Assembly (NCBI RefSeq): GCF_001887595.1
Contig: NZ_CP017480.1
Coordinates: forward strand, 2,260,001-2,324,000
DNA length: 64,000 nucleotides
Origin: Luteibacter rhizovicinus DSM 16549
Lineage (GTDB): Bacteria > Pseudomonadota > Gammaproteobacteria > Xanthomonadales > Rhodanobacteraceae
Reading direction: 5' to 3'
In this document: piece after piece, positions 57,641 to 64,000 of the stretch
Layout: each line of letters starts with the position of its first letter
How positions within the stretch are numbered: position 1 is the first letter of the stretch
The notes under the pieces: model-generated
Told to the model about the DNA's origin: nothing
Seen by the model: the letters and a program-made list of their open reading frames with translations, nothing else
Databases searched by the model: none
Position numbers and translations under genes: made by a program

Positions 57641-59788
57641 ATGAGCACAGCACGTGCGCAAGCCATGGGGCTTGAGACCGCGGCCATTCCGCTTCAGCCT
57701 GCCTCATACGACATCTGGGACAAGAAGTACCGTCTGAAGGCCAAGTCGGGCGCGCCCGTCGACGGCTCGGTGGACGAGACCTACCAGCGCGTCGCCCGCG
57801 CCCTGTCCGATGTCGAGGCCACTGACGAGCTGCGCGCACACTGGTTCGAACGCTTCCTCTGGGCCCTGCGCCGCGGTGCCATTCCCGCTGGCCGCATCAC
57901 GTCCAACGCTGGCGCGCTCGAGCACAAACCGGCGACGTCCACCATCAACTGCACCGTCTCGGGCACCATCCACGACTCGATGGACGACATCCTCGAGAAG
58001 GTGCACGAAGCCGGTCTCACGCTGAAGGCCGGTTGCGGCATCGGCTACGAGTTCTCGACGCTGCGCCCGCGCGGCGCCTACGTCTCCGGCGCCGGCGCCC
58101 ACACGTCGGGCCCGCTGTCCTTCATGGATATCTACGACAAGATGTGCTTCACCGTCTCCTCCGCCGGCGGTCGCCGCGGTGCGCAGATGGGCACGTTCGA
58201 CATCGCGCATCCGGACGCCAAGGAATTCATCCGCGCCAAGCGCGAAGACGGCCGCCTGCGCCAGTTCAACCTGTCGCTGCTGATCACCGACGGCTTCATG
58301 GAAGCGGTCGAGAAGGACCAGGACTGGCCGACGGTCTTCCCGGTGCACGTCAAAGAGCAGCACGAGATCGACCTCAACGACGCGACCAAGGTCCTCTGGC
58401 GCGAGTGGCCGACCAAGCAGAACTACGTCACGCGCGAAGACGGCCTGGTCGCCTGCAAGATCTACGGTCACATCCGTGCGCGGCACCTGTGGGACATGAT
58501 CATGGTCTCGACGTATGACTACGCCGAGCCGGGTTTCATCCTCATCGACCGCGTCAACGAGATGAACAACAACTGGTGGTGCGAGCACATCCGCGCGACC
58601 AACCCCTGCGGCGAGCAGCCGCTGCCGCCGTACGGCTCCTGCCTGCTCGGCTCGATCAACCTGACGATCTTCGTCCGCGATCCGTTCGGCCCCAAGGCCC
58701 GGTTCGACTGGGACGAGTACCGCGAAGTGGTCCGCGTGTTCACCCGCATGCTCGACAACGTGGTCGAGATCAACGGCCTGCCGCTCGCCCAGCAGCGCGA
58801 AGAGATCATCTCCAAGCGTCGCCACGGCATGGGCTTCCTCGGCCTGGGCTCCACGGTCACCATGCTGAAGATGCGCTACGGCAACGCCGATGCGGTCGCC
58901 TTCACCGAGGAAGTCTCGCGTGAGATGGCCGTCGCCGGCTGGGAAGTCGCCCTGGAGCTGGCCAAGGAAAAGGGCCCGGCGCCCGTCCTGGCACGCGAGT
59001 ACGAAGTGACCGCCGAGATGCTGCGCAAGCGCCCGGAGATGGTCAAGGACGGCTGGAAGGTCGGCCAGAGCATCCGTGGCAGCGCGCTGCACGCGAAGTA
59101 CTCCCGCTACATGCAGCGCGTGGCCGAAGTGGCCCCCGAGCTGATCGAAGCCCTCGCCGAGACCGGCGCGCGCTTCACCCACCACTCGTCGATCGCGCCC
59201 ACCGGCACGATCTCGCTGAGCCTGGCCAACAATGCCTCCAACGGCATCGAGCCCAGCTTTGCGCACCACTATTCGCGCAATGTGATCCGCGAAGGCAAGA
59301 AGTCGAAGGAAAAGGTCGAGGTCTTCAGCTACGAGCTGCTGGCCTACCGCGCCCTCATCAATTCCGAGGCGCTGCCGTTCTCCGATGACCCGAAGACCCG
59401 CCTGCCGGATTACTTCGTCTCCGCCGACGACATCAGCCCGAAAGAACACGTAGACATCCAGGCGGCCTCACAGAAGTGGATCGATTCCTCCATTTCCAAG
59501 ACCGCGAACGTCCCGACGGATTATCCGTATGAGGACTTCAAGGACATCTATATGTATGCCCATAAGCAGGGTCTGAAGGGCTGCACGACGTTCCGTTTTA
59601 ACCCCGCCGCGTTCCAGGGCGTGCTCGTAAAAGAAACCGACCTTGAGAACACCCTCTATCGCTTCGAATTGGAAGACGGTAGCGTTGTCGAACTGAAGGG
59701 TAACGAAGAGGTCGAATACGACGGTGAAATGCACACCGCCGCGAACCTCTTCGATGCTTTGAAGGAAGGCTATTACGGTAAGTTCTGA
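57641..59788 (+). CDS. nrdJ: Class II (adenosylcobalamin-dependent) ribonucleotide reductase, catalytic part
   Basis: 715 aa catalytic subunit, equivalent to NrdJa of Pseudomonas. It reduces ribonucleotides to deoxyribonucleotides using a B12-derived radical. Active-site C104 in STINCTVSG, and N321-C323-E325 in ATNPCGEQPLPPYGSCLLGS; the PTGTISL loop is also intact. The redox C-terminus with the tail cysteines is missing here and is encoded separately at 61.07 kb. ATG 57641 follows GAGGA. The next gene starts 20 nt after the stop, so the three genes likely form one transcript. Confidence 0.95.
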   Translation: MSTARAQAMGLETAAIPLQPASYDIWDKKYRLKAKSGAPVDGSVDETYQRVARALSDVEATDELRAHWFERFLWALRRGAIPAGRITSNAGALEHKPATSTINCTVSGTIHDSMDDILEKVHEAGLTLKAGCGIGYEFSTLRPRGAYVSGAGAHTSGPLSFMDIYDKMCFTVSSAGGRRGAQMGTFDIAHPDAKEFIRAKREDGRLRQFNLSLLITDGFMEAVEKDQDWPTVFPVHVKEQHEIDLNDATKVLWREWPTKQNYVTREDGLVACKIYGHIRARHLWDMIMVSTYDYAEPGFILIDRVNEMNNNWWCEHIRATNPCGEQPLPPYGSCLLGSINLTIFVRDPFGPKARFDWDEYREVVRVFTRMLDNVVEINGLPLAQQREEIISKRRHGMGFLGLGSTVTMLKMRYGNADAVAFTEEVSREMAVAGWEVALELAKEKGPAPVLAREYEVTAEMLRKRPEMVKDGWKVGQSIRGSALHAKYSRYMQRVAEVAPELIEALAETGARFTHHSSIAPTGTISLSLANNASNGIEPSFAHHYSRNVIREGKKSKEKVEVFSYELLAYRALINSEALPFSDDPKTRLPDYFVSADDISPKEHVDIQAASQKWIDSSISKTANVPTDYPYEDFKDIYMYAHKQGLKGCTTFRFNPAAFQGVLVKETDLENTLYRFELEDGSVVELKGNEEVEYDGEMHTAANLFDALKEGYYGKF

Positions 59789-59808
59789 CCCCGCGGAGAG
59801 GGAAAAAC

Positions 59809-61011
59809 ATGTCCAATGAAAACCAGGTTGTCGAGGGTGAGCTGCCCGATATCGACACCAATGACACCAGCGACACGCCCGAAGCGGAGACGAATGTCAC
59901 CGCCGAAGTGACGCCGCCGGTCGTCGCCAAGCCGGTCGTCAAGAAGAAGCCGGTCGCCATCAAGACCATCGAGCCGACCCCGGCTGCCGCTGACGATGTG
60001 ACCCCGGTCTCGGTCGATCATTACAGCGAGCCAGACTTCGTCAGCGGTCCCGACGACGTTTCGCCGGAACCGGTGAAGCCCGTCGTCAAGAAAGCTCGCA
60101 AGGCGCCGGTGAAGAAGGCTGCCGTTGTTGAGGTTGCCCCGGTGGAGACGCCGGCTCCGGCCAAGAAGGCTGCGAAGAAGGCAACCCGCAAGGCGGCTCC
60201 TAAGGCTGTGGTTGCCGAGGTTGCACCGGTCAAGGCGGCGCCGAAGAAGGCGGTTGCCAAGAAGAAGGCTGCTCCGAAGAAGGCTGCAGCTGCTGCCAAG
60301 AAGGCTCCGGCCAAGAAGGTCGTTGCTACCAAGGCTGCGACGAAGAAGGCTGCCGGTAAGAAGGCTGCGACGAAGAAGGTTGCTGCCAAGAAGGTTGCTG
60401 CCAAGAAGGCTGTCGCCAAGAAGGCTGTCAAGAAGGCTGCTGTGAAGAAGGTTGCCGCCAAGAAGGCTCCGGCCAAGAAAGCTCCGGCCAAGAAAGCAGC
60501 TGCCAAGAAGGCGCCGGCCAAGAAGACCGCCGTGAAGAAGGCAGCGGTCAAGAAGGTCGCCGCCAAGAAGGCTGTCAAGAAGGTTGCGGTCAAGAAGGCT
60601 GCCGCCAAGAAGGCCGTCAAGAAGGCGCCGGTTCGCAAGGTTGCTTCCAAGAAGGTCGCCAAGGTTGCCAAGAAGGTCTCGACCCGTAAGGCCGCTTCGA
60701 CGGTCAAGCAGGTCAAGAAGGTTGCCCGCAAGGCAGCCGGTCGCGTCGTGAAGAAGGCCGCCGCCGTCCGCAAGACGGTCAAGAAGGCCGCCGGTCGCGT
60801 CGCCAAGCAAGTCTCGACGGCTCGCAAGGCCGTCAAGAAGGGCGTGGCCAAGGTAGCTCGCAAGAGCGCCGGCCGCGTCGCAGCAGTAAAGAAGACGGTC
60901 CGCAAGGCCGCCAGCAAGAAAGCCGCCCCCAAGGCGGTCAAGAGGTCCACTGCCAGCAAGACCGGTCGTACGTCGGCACGCAAGAGCGCCGTTCGTGGCC
61001 GTCGTAAGTAA
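59809..61011 (+). CDS. Lysine/alanine-rich histone H1-like protein
   Basis: 400 aa. Residues 1-85 are acidic and threonine/proline-rich ([16 protein letters not shown]). From about 90 on the protein is a run of KKAxAKK, KKAPAKK, KKVAAKK and RKAAGRV units, extremely basic. This is the AlgP/histone H1-like C-terminal type, expected to bind and compact DNA or nucleic acid without a fold. AAAG/GGAGAGG lies before the ATG. It is placed between the two halves of ribonucleotide reductase, which is the remarkable point. Strong codon repetition makes length variation likely. Confidence 0.9.
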   Translation: MSNENQVVEGELPDIDTNDTSDTPEAETNVTAEVTPPVVAKPVVKKKPVAIKTIEPTPAAADDVTPVSVDHYSEPDFVSGPDDVSPEPVKPVVKKARKAPVKKAAVVEVAPVETPAPAKKAAKKATRKAAPKAVVAEVAPVKAAPKKAVAKKKAAPKKAAAAAKKAPAKKVVATKAATKKAAGKKAATKKVAAKKVAAKKAVAKKAVKKAAVKKVAAKKAPAKKAPAKKAAAKKAPAKKTAVKKAAVKKVAAKKAVKKVAVKKAAAKKAVKKAPVRKVASKKVAKVAKKVSTRKAASTVKQVKKVARKAAGRVVKKAAAVRKTVKKAAGRVAKQVSTARKAVKKGVAKVARKSAGRVAAVKKTVRKAASKKAAPKAVKRSTASKTGRTSARKSAVRGRRK

Positions 61012-61023
61012 GTAGCACCCATT

Positions 61024-61048
61024 CCGCCCGGCGCCTGGCGCCGGGCGG
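61024..61048 (+). terminator. Perfect 11-bp hairpin between histone-like gene and nrdJb
   Basis: CCGCCCGGCGC, loop CTG, GCGCCGGGCGG. No T-run, so more likely a processing, stability or partial termination element within the operon. Confidence 0.6.
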
Positions 61049-61069
61049 GATACCTATAAGAGAAGAGTC

Positions 61070-61852
61070 ATGGCGATCAAGATCGAAAAGAAGATCAAGG
61101 GCTATAACGTCGTTAAGCCCGAGGACAAGGCCGCTCCGGCCCCCGCGCCCGTGCCGGTGAAAGAAGCCGCGCCCGTGGCCGAAGTCATCCAGATGCACGA
61201 AAGCCTGGAACGACCGGAGACCCTCGTCGGCAGCACGTACAAGATCAAGTCGCCGCTCTTCGAGCATGCGCTGTACGTCACCGTCAACGACATCGTCCTG
61301 AACGCCGGTACCAAGCACGAGCAGCGTCGTCCCTTCGAGCTCTTCATCAACTCGAAGAACATGGACCACTTCCAGTGGATCGTCGCGCTCACCCGAATTT
61401 TGTCCGCCGTCTTCCGCAAGGGTGGCGACGTGACGTTTATTGTTGAAGAGCTCAAGGCGGTTTTCGATCCGCGCGGCGGCTACTTCAAGACCGGTGGCGT
61501 CTATATGCCGAGCATCGTCGCCGAGATCGGCGCGGTGGTTGAGCAGCATATGAAGTCGATCGGGCTGATCCACGATCCGGAGATGAGCGATGCGACTCGC
61601 GCGCTGATTGCCGAGAAGCGTGCTGCCTACGAAAAGGCTGCCAAGCCCGCAACGCCGGCCGCCGCTACCACGGCAGCCCCTGTGGGAGCCGGCTCCGCCG
61701 GCGATAGCCAGGCCGCCGCAGAAGCCGCCCACATGAATGCCTCAGGCTTCCCGGCTGGCGCCACCCTTTGCGCGAAGTGCAATACGCAGGCGTTGGTGCT
61801 GATGGATGGGTGCCAGACCTGTTTGAATTGTGGGTATTCGAAGTGCGGGTGA
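61070..61852 (+). CDS. nrdJb: Class II ribonucleotide reductase C-terminal subunit (NrdJb-like)
   Basis: 260 aa. Residues about 45-165 (PETLVGSTYKIKSP, HALYVTVNDIVLNAGTKHEQR, LTRILSAVFRKGGDVTFIVEEL, DPRGGYFKTGGVYMPS) match the NrdJb half of Pseudomonas class II reductase. The end, CAKCNTQALVLMDGCQTCLNCGYSKCG at 61774-61849, carries the CxxC-type redox cysteines that re-reduce the active site. A variable alanine-rich linker (about 185-225) contains an in-frame REP. GAGAAGAG precedes ATG 61070. Cut off from nrdJ by the histone-like gene. Confidence 0.88.
   Translation: MAIKIEKKIKGYNVVKPEDKAAPAPAPVPVKEAAPVAEVIQMHESLERPETLVGSTYKIKSPLFEHALYVTVNDIVLNAGTKHEQRRPFELFINSKNMDHFQWIVALTRILSAVFRKGGDVTFIVEELKAVFDPRGGYFKTGGVYMPSIVAEIGAVVEQHMKSIGLIHDPEMSDATRALIAEKRAAYEKAAKPATPAAATTAAPVGAGSAGDSQAAAEAAHMNASGFPAGATLCAKCNTQALVLMDGCQTCLNCGYSKCG
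61680..61705. repeat. REP inside the nrdJb coding sequence
   Basis: TGTGGGAGCCGGCTCCGCCG with complementary arms GCCGGC; it reads in frame as [10 protein letters not shown] in a low-complexity linker. The head and spacing match the intergenic elements. Confidence 0.88.
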
Positions 61853-61915
61853 CAAACGCGCCGGTTGGCGCCGGATTCTGACTCCCTTTGGGAGACGAGC
61901 AGAACAGGGAAGGGT

Positions 61916-62683
61916 ATGGCTCAGGGTAATTCGACAGTTGTGCCTGACGCCTCGGAAGGGGTGCCGGAGTTCCATAACTTTACCGTCGATGCGGCGCTGT
62001 TTAGAGAGCTGGGAGAGCGGCTCGTGGGCCGTCCGCATGTTGCATTGGCGGAGCTCGTCAAGAACGCGTACGACGCAGATGCGTCCGAGGTCTTGATCGA
62101 TTTCGCTAATGACGCCATCACTGTCACCGACAATGGTCATGGAATGACTCGTGATGAATTCCTTTCATTCTGGATGCGTGTCGGCACAACGCACAAGCAA
62201 CGTGATTTTCGGTCAAGGGGCCTGGATCGGCAGGTAACGGGATCGAAAGGCGTTGGTCGCCTCTCTGCTCAATTTCTCGGTGACACGCTTCAACTGAGGA
62301 CCATTGCCTCCGGGGAGCAGCGAATTGGCGTTCGCGCCGACGTCGATTGGCGCGGTGCCAAGGCGGCTGGAGATCTAATTAGAGCTGGGGCGACGGTGCG
62401 TAACCTAGTTGCACCTAGCGCGCTTGCGAACCGGTACAAGACGGGTGTCCAAGTCCGTATCGGCGCACTAAAGCACGAGTGGGGGCATAAGGAGCTGCAG
62501 GAGCTCGCACGCGAGTTATGGTTTCTTCGTCCGCCACGCGCATTGCACGGGGATTTGGGCGCCGACGACGATTTTGTCGTTCGCCTTGCTGGTGTTTCAT
62601 CTGAGGATGCTCACGCCTTTCACCGAAGTCATCGTCTGGAGTGTCGAGGTCAAGTCGAATGGCGATCTCAACCTCAATGGTGA
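61916..62683 (+). pseudogene. GHKL (Hsp90/MORC-like) ATPase, 3' truncated
   Basis: The open frame is 255 aa, but family-like sequence ends near residue 235. N box LAELVKNAYDADASEV, G1 box DNGHGMT and G2 box GSKGVGRLSAQFLG of the ATP-binding fold are intact. Homologues of this type are usually 500 aa or more and occur in accessory and sometimes defence loci. After about 62610 the DNA belongs to another gene and the last 20 codons are out of frame. Base composition is visibly less GC-rich than the neighbours, suggesting transfer. Confidence 0.8.
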
Positions 62684-63374
62684 ATTCCCCATCGTTTCCA
62701 ACGGTGCCTACATCGGCAACAAGATGTATCCCGGCTTCGTCTCCAACCTTGCCGCTCTGAAATCGGCAGGCGTCAAACGCATCACCTTCAGCATCGGCTC
62801 GTCCAACGTCGGCGACTTCCAGGACATCAAGGCTCTCGTGAACAGCACGGGTGCCGGCGGTGGCACGGGTACGCAGAGCACGCTCTATCGCAACTTCCAG
62901 GCGCTCAAGCAGGCCATCCCCTCGATCGATGCGATCGACCTGGATGACGAGAACAGCTACGACGCGGCTTCGACCGTCGCCTTCTCCGTGATGCTCGGCA
63001 AGCTCGGCTATCACGTGATGCCGGATGCCTATACGAACGCTTCGTACTGGAAATCCGTGGTGACGCAGATCAACAGCCAGCGCGCCGGCACGGTCGATGG
63101 TGTGCATTTGCAGGCCTATGCCGGCGGCGCGGGCAACAGCCCGTGTTCGGGTTGGGACTTCGGCGGCGTGCCGGTCTATCCGGGGCTCGGCGATTCGTCG
63201 ATCGGCGGCGACACGGTGCCCAGCGCACAGAGCAAGATCGCGGGCTGGACGGCACAGTGCAACATCACGGGTGCCTTCCTCTGGCTCTACGACGATGTGG
63301 CAGGGAAGACCTACCAGGGCAAGACGCTCTCTGCGGCGTATGCCGGGGCGCTCGATGCGGGCCTCAGTCCCTGA
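62610..63374 (+). pseudogene. GH18-like secreted hydrolase, 5' truncated
   Basis: About 250 residues remain. DAIDLDDENSYD resembles the DxxDxDxE active-site motif of GH18 chitinases, preceded by RITFSIGSSNVGDF and followed by a barrel-like end (GAFLWLYDDVAG). The start and any signal peptide are missing; the reading frame opens inside the GHKL fragment. GC content returns to the local norm. It is probably the tail of a native exported enzyme whose front was deleted. The family call is tentative. Confidence 0.7.
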
Positions 63375-63417
63375 CGGTTTGAAACCGCGCACCGCTCTGA
63401 CGGGTGGTGCGTGGTCT

Positions 63418-63981
63418 TTAGTCGAACAACCCCGACGCATGATAAGCCTCGATAATCCGATCAAACGAAGCCAGATCCGCACGACCTCGCGCCACCAGCT
63501 GCGCACCTTCGATCGCAGCAAAGATGGCCAGCGAGCGCGCCTCGAGCGCATCGTGAGGGGCGTTAGGGTGGCGATCCGTCAGAACCCGAAGTAACCAACG
63601 CGTGTTGACGGCGGTAAAGCGATCGACTTCGACACGAGCGATGTCGGGGAGGTCCGTGTACTCGGCCGACATGATGCCGCACAGGCACATCTTGTTGTCG
63701 TCTTCGAGCGCCTTGCGGAAGGCCGAGGTGTAAGCGCGCATGAGCGCATCGTGCGTTTGCGGGGTGGCCAGCAACTCGTCGAAGAACACTTCCGCTTCGT
63801 CGGCGTAGCGCTTGGCGAGCGCCGCCGCGAGATCGCCCTTGGTAGGGAAGTGGTAGTGGACGCTCGCGCTCTTGATGCCGACCGCCTTGGCCAGTTCCCG
63901 GAAGCTCAGGGCGTTGTAGCCGTGGCCCTGCACGGCCATCCGGGCGGCCGACATGATGGATTCGCGCATGTTCGTGTTCAT
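63418..63981 (-). CDS. TetR-family transcriptional regulator
   Basis: 187 aa (ATG 63981; ATG 63969 is also possible). Helix-turn-helix FRELAKAVGIKSASVHYHFPTKGDL. The C-terminal domain contains KMCLCGIMSAEY, with two cysteines two residues apart, typical of a TetR_C group that can sense electrophiles or thiols. Its target would be to the right of the window or the gene itself. Convergent with the GH18-like fragment, 43 nt between ends. Confidence 0.85.
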   Translation of the reverse strand: MNTNMRESIMSAARMAVQGHGYNALSFRELAKAVGIKSASVHYHFPTKGDLAAALAKRYADEAEVFFDELLATPQTHDALMRAYTSAFRKALEDDNKMCLCGIMSAEYTDLPDIARVEVDRFTAVNTRWLLRVLTDRHPNAPHDALEARSLAIFAAIEGAQLVARGRADLASFDRIIEAYHASGLFD

Positions 63982-64000
63982 GGACCGAAGTATAGCAGGG

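Noticed and set aside
60021-61022. 333-aa minus-strand hydrophobic frame rich in Ala, Phe and Leu
   Set aside because: It is the complement of the AAG/GCC codons of the histone-like gene and has no independent support.
61916-62615. GHKL ATPase as a complete anti-phage system
   Set aside because: The gene is truncated and no partner nuclease or helicase gene is present in the window.

Overview
The window is about 64 kb of GC-rich chromosome from a gammaproteobacterium. Gene content and order suggest the order Xanthomonadales (Lysobacterales), family Rhodanobacteraceae, perhaps Luteibacter or Dyella; this is a judgement from protein flavour and not a database match. Supporting traits are the mreBCD-mrdA-rodA-mltB-rlpA-dacC-lipB-lipA order, a dihydrolipoamide dehydrogenase with its own lipoyl domain, a two-gene class II ribonucleotide reductase, and a dense family of GTAG/GTGG-headed REP palindromes like those of Stenotrophomonas and its relatives.

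Layout. 1-2.9 kb: the 3' part of an rRNA operon (23S, 5S, terminator) whose tail is duplicated. 3.0-9.7 kb: glycerol catabolism (glpR, then glpDFK with GlpR-like sites before glpD), interrupted by a convergent GT39-like membrane glycosyltransferase. 9.9-10.9 kb: a PfkB kinase. 11.1-21.1 kb: the cell-shape and peptidoglycan cluster. 21.2-22.9 kb: lipoate synthesis (lipB, lipA). 22.9-26.2 kb: Prc protease and an MscS channel. 26.6-30.1 kb: pyruvate dehydrogenase E2 and E3, whose lipoyl domains need the product of lipB and lipA. 30.2-30.6 kb: a REP-associated tyrosine transposase (RAYT). 30.8-36.4 kb: an APC permease, a secreted GH50-like hydrolase, small membrane proteins and purC. 36.7-38.7 kb: a cytochrome c, djlA and rpe. 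38.8-43.7 kb: two paralogous secreted Sel1-like proteins, two unlisted small ORFs, and a response regulator and histidine kinase pair. 43.9-47.4 kb: trpE and three small proteins of envelope or unknown role. 47.5-51.2 kb: a TetR regulator divergent from a hydrolase and an aldo/keto reductase, plus a second hydrolase. 52.0-57.3 kb: a minus-strand run of a Deg protease, a PstS-like/LysM fusion, a HAD phosphatase and an M17 aminopeptidase. 57.6-61.9 kb: class II ribonucleotide reductase split in two, with a lysine/alanine-rich histone-like gene between the halves. 61.9-63.4 kb: a scar joining a GHKL ATPase fragment to a GH18-like fragment. 63.4-64 kb: a second TetR regulator.

About twenty intergenic REP clusters punctuate the window. 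One lies inside an ORF (nrdJb), one touches a start (rlpA) and one supplies a stop codon (TetR). Several show short tandem duplications at their edges. With the RAYT gene at 30.2 kb they form the most coherent unusual system here. No CRISPR array, prophage, plasmid origin or tRNA gene was found.
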